Shown here: positions 52,411-59,371 of the stretch, piece after piece
Numbering within the stretch: position 1 is the first letter of the stretch
Layout: each line of letters opens with the position of its first letter
Assembly (NCBI RefSeq): GCF_026340565.1
Contig: NZ_JAPEPB010000001.1
Coordinates: 3,634,501 to 3,698,500 of the forward strand
From: Kitasatospora sp. NBC_01287
GTDB lineage: Bacteria; Actinomycetota; Actinomycetes; Streptomycetales; Streptomycetaceae
Length of the DNA: 64,000 nt
Direction: 5' to 3'
Notes under the pieces: model-generated
The model's input: the letters and a program-made list of their open reading frames with translations, nothing else
Database searches by the model: none
Told to the model about the DNA's origin: nothing
Made by a program: the position numbers and the translations under genes

Positions 52411-52489
52411 CCCAGACTCCTGACTTGCCTTCGATTGATTGACAGAGCGGTTGCGGGGACGCCGGCGGCGCCCGCCCCGGCCGGCTGCC

Positions 52490-53452
52490 TCACCGGTGGG
52501 CACGGGGGTGGCCGAGCGCCACCCACGCGTAGGGCAGCAGCACCGCGGCCACCGCGCCGGCGGCCAGCGCCGTCAGGGCGCCCGGGACCGCCGCCCAGCC
52601 GGTGGGCAGCAGACCGCAGGACCGCAGCACCGACAGGCCCGCACCGAGCCCGTCGGCCGCGAGCAGGCCGACCAGCGCGGCGCCGGCCCGACCGCAGCGG
52701 CGCAGCACGGCGGCGACCGCGATCAGCAGGCCCAGCGCCGCCTGGGCCACCCACTGGGTGGGCCCGGCCCGCTGGACCACCTCGTCGAGCAGCCCGCCCG
52801 CCCCGGCCCGCCCCGGCCGCGGGGCCACGGCGGTGAGCACCGCGAGCGCGGTGAGACTGGTCAGCGCGAGCACCGCGAGGTGCAGCCCGAGCGCGACCGG
52901 CAGCACCGGACGCATCCTGGCCCTGAACTGCGCGAGCGTGCCGGCCGTGCGCAGCTGGATCCGGCCCGCGTGCCGCACCCAGCGGGCCGCCCGCTCCGCG
53001 GCGCCACCGGCAGCCCAGGCCGCGAGCACCAGGGCCACCGCCGTCCCGACCGCGGCCTGCCCGGACGGCCCCGACGGCCCGCCGAGCACCGTGACCAGTG
53101 GCAGCAGCAGAGCCCCCAGCAGCGCGGCCCCGGCCCGGCCCCGGTGCCACCTGCTCCGCGGCGCCGACGGGTCCTGGCCCAGGGCCGGCGGCGGAGCACC
53201 GGCCGACGGCCGGCGCGGCACCCGGGCGAAGAGCTCCTCGGCCAGCGAGAAGACGTCCGCGTGCCGGTAGCGCCCGACCGCGGTGGAGCCGAGGCCGGCC
53301 TCCTCCAGCAGGGCCGCGATCTCCAGCGGGTGGGTGGCCCGCTCGCACAGCTCCCGGTGCTCCGCCATCAGCTCCCGCACCGGGTCGGCCCCGAGTCCCG
53401 CCGCGCCCCTGGGCCCGACCTCGGCGCCCGCGCCGGTCCTGGCCCCGGCCAT
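52490..53452 (-). CDS. Integral membrane protein of the glycosyltransferase operon
   Basis: A 320-residue protein with a soluble N-terminal region (DPVRELMAEHRELCERATHPLEIAALLEEAGL) and then about six membrane helices (AGAALLGALLLPLVTVLGG, LPVALGLHLAVLALTSLTALAVLTAV, and others). Not a recognised enzyme. ATG at 53452 overlaps the glycosyltransferase stop (TGATG), so it is translationally coupled to it. It may anchor the glycosyltransferase or export its product, as PelG-like proteins do for PelF, but it shows no clear PelG similarity that I can confirm. Confidence 0.8.
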   Translation of the reverse strand: MAGARTGAGAEVGPRGAAGLGADPVRELMAEHRELCERATHPLEIAALLEEAGLGSTAVGRYRHADVFSLAEELFARVPRRPSAGAPPPALGQDPSAPRSRWHRGRAGAALLGALLLPLVTVLGGPSGPSGQAAVGTAVALVLAAWAAGGAAERAARWVRHAGRIQLRTAGTLAQFRARMRPVLPVALGLHLAVLALTSLTALAVLTAVAPRPGRAGAGGLLDEVVQRAGPTQWVAQAALGLLIAVAAVLRRCGRAGAALVGLLAADGLGAGLSVLRSCGLLPTGWAAVPGALTALAAGAVAAVLLPYAWVALGHPRAHR

Positions 53453-55008
53453 CAGCGCGCCTCCGCCATCGCCTCGGCCGCCACACCTCTCACCGCACCA
53501 CTCACCGCACCACTCACCGCTCCGGACACCCAGTACTCGGCCGGCCGCGCGAAGGGCCGCGGCAGCACCCCGGCCCGTCGCTCGGCGGCCGGGAAGGCGG
53601 GCCACCGGGAGACCAGCTCCAGGTAGACGTCCCGGAACGCCGCCACCCCCGGCTCCACCGCGAACCGTTCCTGCGCCCGCAGCCGCCCGGCCGCCCCGAG
53701 CCGGGCCCGCCGCTCCTCGTCCCCGAGCAGCGCCAGGCAGGCGGCGGCCAGTGCCGCCGGATCGCCCGGCGGCACCAGCAGACCGGTCGGCCCGACCACC
53801 TCCCGGGTCACGCCCGTGTCGGTGGCGACCAGCGCCCGCCCGCTCAGCATCGCCCCGACCAGCGGCCCCGGGGCGCGTCCGGCCCGCCCGGAGAAGACCG
53901 CCACCGTGCCGTCCGCCCGGTCCCCCGCGGCCTGCTCGAAGACCACCGAGTCACCCAGCCGCAGCCGGCGGGCCACCTCGGCGCAGTGCTCGCGGTACCC
54001 GGCCGCCTCCTCCGGGCCCCGCACCAGCAGCCGCGCCCCCGGTGCCTCGGCGCGCACCCGGGCGAAGGCGTGCAGCATCAGCTCCGGATCGGTGGCCGGC
54101 CCCAGCCGGCCCGTCCAGAGCAGGGTGGGCCGGGCCGGCTCGGGGCCGGCCGCCGGGCGGTCCACCGCCGCCGTGCCCCGGTAGACCACCCGGATCCGGT
54201 CCGGGTCGGCCCCGCAGCGCAGCTGCCAGTCCCGGTCGTAGGAACTGCCGGGGGTGAGCAGCGCGGCCTGCCGGTAGGTCTCCACCGTCAGCAGCCGGAA
54301 GAAGGAGAGCAGCAGCGCCCGCACCGGCCAGCGGTAGGGCGCCTGCCGGTAGCCCAGGTACTGCTCGCGCAGGTGCAGCCCGTGCTCGGTCAGCACGAAC
54401 GGCACCCCGTGCAGGCGCTTGGCCACCAGCGCGGGCAGCGCGGCGGGCCCGCCGCCGACCACGTGGCACAGGTCGGCACCGCCCAGGCCGCCGGGCCCGG
54501 CGCCGTACCAGGGAGCCGCGAGCGGGCGCAGGCACTGCTCCAGCAGGTCCCCGGCGACCAGCACGTCACGCAGCAGCGGCTGCCCGGCGGCGGTGTCGGC
54601 CCCCGGCGAGCGCCAGACCCGCTCCAGCACCTGGTGCGCGTGCTTGGAGGCCAGGAAGGCCGGCAGCGAGCGGTCCTGCTGGGCCAGCTCGGCCAGCAGG
54701 TGCAGGCCGGAGGCGAAACCGGCCCGCTCACGCGGCAGCACCAGGGCCCGGACCAGCTCCTCGTAGGCCCCCGCGTAGTGCCGCCGCCGGACCGCGCCGG
54801 GCCCGCGCCCGCCCCGCGGCGGACCGCCGAGCGCCAGCGTGCGCGGTCCGGACCCGGGCCCTGCCCCGGACCCGGCCGGCTCGGCACCGGGCAGCAGCAG
54901 GTAGCGCTCGAACTCGTGCTCCGGCAGCCCCTCGACCAGCCGCTCGCACCAGCCGTCGGCACGCTGGGCAGGGAGACGGGCACCCTCGGTGAGCAGGGCG
55001 ACGCGCAT
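53452..55008 (-). CDS. GT4 glycosyltransferase of the DUF3492/PelF type
   Basis: A 518-residue GT-B glycosyltransferase. The N-terminal DUF3492 region begins MRVALLTEGARLP (family TEGtYP-like) with LCHVVGGGPAALPALVAKRLHGVPFVLTEHGLHLREQYLGY, strongly PelF-like. The C-terminal donor half has PTLLWTGRLGPATDPELMLHAFARV and EVVGPTGLLVPPGDPAALAAA. GGAGG is 5 bases before the ATG at 55008. It heads a three-gene operon with a membrane protein and an epimerase. PelF uses UDP-glucose or UDP-GalNAc-type donors; the donor here is not known. The tail contains VSGAVSGAVSGAV from a 12-bp repeat near 53485-53520. Confidence 0.9.
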   Translation of the reverse strand: MRVALLTEGARLPAQRADGWCERLVEGLPEHEFERYLLLPGAEPAGSGAGPGSGPRTLALGGPPRGGRGPGAVRRRHYAGAYEELVRALVLPRERAGFASGLHLLAELAQQDRSLPAFLASKHAHQVLERVWRSPGADTAAGQPLLRDVLVAGDLLEQCLRPLAAPWYGAGPGGLGGADLCHVVGGGPAALPALVAKRLHGVPFVLTEHGLHLREQYLGYRQAPYRWPVRALLLSFFRLLTVETYRQAALLTPGSSYDRDWQLRCGADPDRIRVVYRGTAAVDRPAAGPEPARPTLLWTGRLGPATDPELMLHAFARVRAEAPGARLLVRGPEEAAGYREHCAEVARRLRLGDSVVFEQAAGDRADGTVAVFSGRAGRAPGPLVGAMLSGRALVATDTGVTREVVGPTGLLVPPGDPAALAAACLALLGDEERRARLGAAGRLRAQERFAVEPGVAAFRDVYLELVSRWPAFPAAERRAGVLPRPFARPAEYWVSGAVSGAVSGAVRGVAAEAMAEAR

Positions 55009-55439
55009 GAGGACCTCCGGTGGCAGAGAGCGGCGGTGAGTGGCAGTGAGCGGCAAGGGAACGGCAAGGGAACGGCAGAACTGGGGATGCGGTCGGACCC
55101 GCTTCGCGACACGACGGACGCCGGCCTGACGGCCGGTCAGCACGGCGGGAGCGTCCGCCCAGGAGTCACTCGGGGCACCCCCGCGCCCCGCCGAACGGCC
55201 TGCCCCCACGGCCATGCCATCAGGAGATCACCCGGCCTCACCCGGCCGGGCCCCGCCCACCGCACACATCAAACACACCCTCGGGCGCCCGCTCCGGGCT
55301 CACCGGCGGCCGCGCCCCCACATCTGTTCGGTCCGACACCACGAAGGTAGAGCGGGATCCACCCCGGACCATGCCCAGTGGCCCCCCTGCCACCTGAACG
55401 AGTGAACGTCCGTAACCTCTCCGGACCACCGGCGTTCCG
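55009..55439. other. Intergenic region upstream of the glycosyltransferase operon
   Basis: 431 bases with no convincing gene. It should hold the promoter of the glycosyltransferase operon and the 3' end of the hydrolase gene. An 11-bp direct duplication (GCAAGGGAACG, about 55053-55075) is present. No operator or clear terminator was recognised. Confidence 0.5.
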
Positions 55440-56411
55440 TCAGCCGGCGACCTCGCGCAGGAACTCCCGCGTCGCCCGGCCCACCTGCGCCGGGTGCTCC
55501 ATCATCGCCACGTGCCCGGACTCCGGCAGCACCAGCAGCCTCGCGTCGCGGAAGGCCGCGCAGGCCCGGGCCGCCGAGCGGTAGGAGACCAGCTTGTCGC
55601 GCAGCCCGTAGACCAGCAGCACCGGCGCCTCGATCCGCTGGGCCTGCCGCCACAGCGCCTGGTCGCCGCGCTCGGTGTAGGCCGACACGATCCCGCGGGC
55701 CGAGCCGGCCAGCGCCTGCATCGCGTAGGGCAGGCCCATCCGGCGGCGGTACTCGGCCACCGCCCGCTCCCGGCGCTCGGCGGGGATCGCCCGCGCGTCG
55801 CCGTAGACCAGGGCGAGCAGCCCGTCGGTGGCCTGCTCCACACCCCGCCCGTTCGCCGGGATCCGTTGCAGCAGCCCGGGCACGCCGGGCACCGCGAGCA
55901 GGCCGGTGCGCAGCGCGGTGCGCTGCGGCGGCAGCTCGGGCAGCGCGGGCGAGATCAGGGTCAGGCTGCGCACCAGGTCGGGGCGGAGCGCGGCCAACCG
56001 CACGGACACCGCGCCGCCGAGCGAGTTGCCGAAGAGGTGCACCGGGCCGCGGCCGCTCGCCTCCAGGTAGCCGATCACCGCCCGGACGTGCCCGGAGAGC
56101 GAGAGGTTGCCGTCGGCCGGCGGCGGCGACCAGCCGAAGCCCGGCAGATCGATCGCCTCACCGCGGACCACCCCGGTGAGTTCCGCCATCAGCTCGTACC
56201 AGTTCTCCGAGGAGCCGCCGAGCCCGTGCACGAAGAGCGCCTCGGGCAGGCCCGCGGCGGCCTCGGCGGTCGGGCCGGTCACCATGAGCGCCGCGCCTGG
56301 AACCTCGACCGTCCTGGCCGCCCACCGGCCCTCGGGCCGCCCGCCGGGAGAGCCCTCCTCACGCCCGCTCCCCCGCTCCGCCCCGGCCCGTTCCTGCTGC
56401 TCAGTGCTCAT
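55440..56411 (-). CDS. Alpha/beta hydrolase
   Basis: A 323-residue alpha/beta hydrolase. Oxyanion region LFVHGLGGSSENW, nucleophile elbow GNSLGG, acid in VYGLRDKLVS and His in ESGHVAMMEHP complete the triad. The N-terminal 40 residues are Glu/Gly-rich and disordered. Start ATG at 56411 (MSTEQQERAG); no strong ribosome site. It is divergent from a TetR gene, which may regulate it. The substrate is unknown. Confidence 0.9.
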   Translation of the reverse strand: MSTEQQERAGAERGSGREEGSPGGRPEGRWAARTVEVPGAALMVTGPTAEAAAGLPEALFVHGLGGSSENWYELMAELTGVVRGEAIDLPGFGWSPPPADGNLSLSGHVRAVIGYLEASGRGPVHLFGNSLGGAVSVRLAALRPDLVRSLTLISPALPELPPQRTALRTGLLAVPGVPGLLQRIPANGRGVEQATDGLLALVYGDARAIPAERRERAVAEYRRRMGLPYAMQALAGSARGIVSAYTERGDQALWRQAQRIEAPVLLVYGLRDKLVSYRSAARACAAFRDARLLVLPESGHVAMMEHPAQVGRATREFLREVAG

Positions 56412-56587
56412 GGGAGAAGATGGTAGTGAGACTCTGGCGCCCACCGGGGCCGCGCGCCGTATTGTGGGCTCCCGACAACCCGGGAGCAGCAGCTTTTCCT
56501 TCACTGGCAGGCGCGCGTCGGGTTACCCAAAAGTAGACTCACTGCTCATTGCCCGAGCACCACCGCCAGCCAGATGTGAGGAGCGCC

Positions 56588-57268
56588 GTGACGGCTATCC
56601 AGGAGGCCCAGGACCGCCCGCGCGGTGCCCGGCTGCCGCGTAGCGCCCGCCGTGAGCAGCTGCTCGGAGCCGCGCAGGAGGTGTTCGTCGCGCAGGGTTA
56701 CCACTCCGCCGCGATGGACGACATCGCCGAACGCGCCGGAGTCAGCAAGCCGGTGCTCTACCAGCACTTCCCCGGCAAGCTCGAGCTCTACCTCGCGCTG
56801 CTCGACAAGCACTGCGACGCACTGGTCGAGTCCACCCGCAGGGCACTGGACGCCACCACCGACAACAAGCAGCGCGTGGCGGCCACCATGCAGGCCTACT
56901 TCGACTACGTGGCCAGTGAGTCCGGCTCGTTCCGGCTGGTCTTCGAGTCCGACCTGACCAACGAGCCGGCCGTGCGCGAGCGGGTGGACCGGGCCGCCGA
57001 CCTGAGCGCCACCCTGGTCAGCAGGGTGATCGCGGAGGACACCGACCTGCCCGAGACGGAGGCCAAGCTGCTGGCCGCCGGCGTCTGCGGGCTGGCCCAG
57101 ATCACCGCCCGCTACTGGCTCTCGCAGGGCCGCGAGATCCCGCGCGAGGAGGCCGTGCGACTGGTCGCCAGCCTGGCCTGGCGCGGCCTCAAGGGCTTCC
57201 CGATGCACGCCGGCGACATCGCCCTGCCGAGCGACCAGCCGAGCGACCAGCCGCCGGCCGCGGGCTGA
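56588..57268 (+). CDS. TetR-family transcriptional regulator
   Basis: A 226-residue repressor. N-terminal helix-turn-helix RREQLLGAAQEVFVAQGYHSAAMDDIAERAGVSKPVLYQHFPGKLELYLALLD and a C-terminal ligand domain (TetR_C type). GTG at 56588 has AGGAG 4 bases upstream. The C-terminus PSDQPSDQPPAAG arises from a 12-bp tandem duplication just before the stop. Divergent hydrolase and downstream DUF3107 are the nearest candidate targets. A partial inverted repeat (AGTGAGACT near 56424, AGACTCACT near 56535) lies in the shared promoter region. Confidence 0.93.
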   Translation: MTAIQEAQDRPRGARLPRSARREQLLGAAQEVFVAQGYHSAAMDDIAERAGVSKPVLYQHFPGKLELYLALLDKHCDALVESTRRALDATTDNKQRVAATMQAYFDYVASESGSFRLVFESDLTNEPAVRERVDRAADLSATLVSRVIAEDTDLPETEAKLLAAGVCGLAQITARYWLSQGREIPREEAVRLVASLAWRGLKGFPMHAGDIALPSDQPSDQPPAAG

Positions 57269-57422
57269 GCCGCGGCCCGGGTCGGGTGATCGGCCAACCG
57301 GTCCACCCCGTACCCATCCGGTTGCTCTAAGGTGAAGCCGTACGGCACGGCTGCCGAGAACTCCAGTTCGGACCATCCGGCGGCCGTGCGTGGCTGGCTC
57401 AAACCCCGGAGGGATGGAAGCC

Positions 57423-57650
57423 GTGGAGGTCAAGATCGGCGTGCAGCACGCGCCCCGAGAGATCGTCATCGAGAGCCCGCAGACCGCTGATGAGGTGGAG
57501 AACGCGGTCGCCAAGGCGCTGGACGGTACGTCGAAGCTCTTCTCGCTGACGGACGAGCACGGCCGCCGCGTCATCGTCCCGGCCGAGCGCCTGGCCTACG
57601 TCGAGATCGGCGAGCAGGCCGCGCGCAAGGTCGGCTTCGGCACCCTCTGA
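57423..57650 (+). CDS. DUF3107 domain protein
   Basis: A 75-residue actinobacterial protein, complete DUF3107: VEVKIGVQHAPREIVIESPQTADEVENAV, then FSLTDEHGRRVIVPAERLAYVEIGEQAARKVGFG. Function unknown; small beta-rich fold expected. GTG at 57423 has GGAGGG 9 bases upstream; the ATG at 57414 sits too close to that site. It lies between TetR and a strong terminator, a conserved neighbourhood in streptomycetes. Confidence 0.9.
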   Translation: MEVKIGVQHAPREIVIESPQTADEVENAVAKALDGTSKLFSLTDEHGRRVIVPAERLAYVEIGEQAARKVGFGTL

Positions 57651-57671
57651 ACGAACCGCTGAGGGCTTCAC

Positions 57672-57712
57672 CACACTGGCCGCCACTCCCTTGGGGAGTG
57701 GCGGCCAGTGTG
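57672..57712 (+). terminator. Strong terminator after DUF3107
   Basis: A perfect 19-bp stem (57672-57690 with 57694-57712) with a 3-base loop, 22 bases after the stop codon. Confidence 0.92.
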
Positions 57713-57795
57713 ATTGGATCAGCGCAACCGGGGGTAGGGGTGGGGCCATCGCGGTCCCCCCGCCGCGATCCGCCCATGTCTCCCCGGAGGCCTCC

Positions 57796-58092
57796 GTGCC
57801 GCTGCCCGTCGAAGCCGCCGTCTTCGCGCTGATCGGCCTGCTCGCCGGGGCCCTCGCCCTGCTCGTGGTCCCGGAGTACTTTCCGATGGCCCGCGGGCTG
57901 ACCGTCGGCACCGCCCTGGCCTCCGCTCTGCTCAGCGGCCTGGTCTCGCGCTTCACCCTCACCGGGGACCTGCTGCTCACCCTCGCGGTCACGGTGCTCT
58001 GCACCGCGCTGCTCACCTCGGTGCTGGCCCGCCCCGACCTGGCCGCGGCCGCCCGGCGCGGCAACCACCGGCGCCGGCGGCACGCCGCCTGA
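57796..58092 (+). CDS. Small integral membrane protein
   Basis: A 98-residue protein with three predicted helices (AVFALIGLLAGALALLVVPEYF, LTVGTALASALLSGLVSRF, LLLTLAVTVLCTALLTSVLA) and a basic C-terminus RRGNHRRRRHAA, suggesting a cytoplasmic tail. GTG at 57796 has GGAGG 5 bases upstream. Function unknown. It converges on the ferritin-like gene. Confidence 0.8.
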   Translation: MPLPVEAAVFALIGLLAGALALLVVPEYFPMARGLTVGTALASALLSGLVSRFTLTGDLLLTLAVTVLCTALLTSVLARPDLAAAARRGNHRRRRHAA

Positions 58093-58139
58093 CCCCGGAC
58101 CGCGGCGCGTTCGCCGGTCGGTCCCGGGCACCCGCGGGA

Positions 58140-58862
58140 TCAGGAGGACAGGCCCAGCGCGCTCATCCGCTTGGTGTGCGCCTCGGTGATCCGGTTGAAC
58201 ATCTTGCCGACCTCGACCAGGTCGAAGCCGCGCACCTCCGCGCCGCCGACCAGCAGGTTGGAGAGCGCGTCGCGCTCGGCCACCACCCGCTGCGCCTGGC
58301 TGAGCGCCTCGCCCATCAGCCGCCGGCCCCAGAGCGCCAGCCGGCCGCCGACCCTCGGGTTCTGCTCGATCGCCTGGCGCACCTTGTCCACCGCGAACTG
58401 CGCGTGCCCGGTGTCGCTCATCACCCGCAGCACCAGGTCCCGGGTGTCGTCGTCGAGGCGGACCGCGACCTCGCGGTAGAAGTCGGTCGCGATCGAGTCG
58501 CCGACGTAGGCCTTGACCAGGCCCTCCAGCCAGTCCGAGGGCGCGGTCACCCGGTGGAAGGACTCCAGCGGCTCGACGAACGGCGTCATCGACTCGGTCG
58601 GATCGGCACCGATCTCGGCCAACCGGTCGTGCAGCAGCTGGTAGTGGGCGAACTCGGCCGAGGCCATCCGGGCCAGTGCGGCCTTGTCGGCCAGGCTCGG
58701 CGCGAACTTGGCGTCGTCGGCCAGCCGCTCGAAGGCGCTCAACTCGCCGTAGGCGAGCGCGCCCAGCAGGTCGAGCACCGCGGCACGGTAGTCGGGGTCG
58801 GCCGAGCAGGCCGCCCAGTCGCCGATCGAACCGACCTGCCCTGCCCCGCCTTGAGTCTCCAT
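58140..58862 (-). CDS. Ferritin-like fold protein (MiaE-related group)
   Basis: A 240-residue four-helix protein. Di-iron-type ligands are suggested by GELSAFERLADDAKF, ASAEFAHYQLLHDRL (ExxH) and REVAVRLDDDTRDLVLRVMSDTGHAQFA. It is of the actinobacterial ferritin-like/MiaE-like hydroxylase group; enzymatic role is not proven. ATG at 58862 (METQGGAGQVG) is chosen over upstream in-frame starts, which lie in sequence without coding character. It is divergent from the DEAD-box helicase gene. Confidence 0.85.
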   Translation of the reverse strand: METQGGAGQVGSIGDWAACSADPDYRAAVLDLLGALAYGELSAFERLADDAKFAPSLADKAALARMASAEFAHYQLLHDRLAEIGADPTESMTPFVEPLESFHRVTAPSDWLEGLVKAYVGDSIATDFYREVAVRLDDDTRDLVLRVMSDTGHAQFAVDKVRQAIEQNPRVGGRLALWGRRLMGEALSQAQRVVAERDALSNLLVGGAEVRGFDLVEVGKMFNRITEAHTKRMSALGLSS

Positions 58863-59371
58863 GAACCGAAACTCTAGACCGCCCCGAGCGCCCGCCGAGC
58901 CCCGCTCCGCGGCCATGTCAGACGCGTCACGTGTTCGAGTCGGCGGCTGACGGTACAGTGGTACAGAGACCCGTATGCCCGCACGGTGCGCAAGCCGCGC
59001 GGGTTCGCCTCGTCCGGACGATTCCGGCACGCGGCGCCCGGGGACTCACGTTCGCGGATGCCCGGTCGGAGAGCCGATCGGCTCCGACCTTGGCTTGGAC
59101 CTCAAGCCAGGCACCGCATCAGTGGCCGAGCGAGGGCCGCCGCGGATCGCGCCGCAGGGCGCCGGTCCCGCGCCGACCCCTCAAGGGACCTTTCCCCGCG
59201 CCACGGGAGACCCGCCGCCCAACAGGGCAGCGCGTCCCCGGACGCTGCAGGGACCGGCGCGGTCGTGCACGACCTCGCGAGCTCGCGACCAGGCCCACCG
59301 GGCCGGGGCGCGGCCGCGTGGCTGCCCGCCGTCCGCTCGCTCTCGGCCCGCCACACGGAAGAGGCAGCACC
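58863..59371 (+). promoter_or_regulatory. Long 5' leader and divergent promoter of the DEAD-box helicase gene
   Basis: 509 bases without a convincing gene. Stem-loops are visible at 59064-59089 (GGTCGG/CCGACC around AGCC/GGCT) and at 59091-59109 (TGGCTTG/CAAGCCA). A TACAGT element near 58956 could be a -10. Long structured leaders are known for cold-inducible DEAD-box helicase mRNAs, which is the likely meaning here. Confidence 0.5.
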
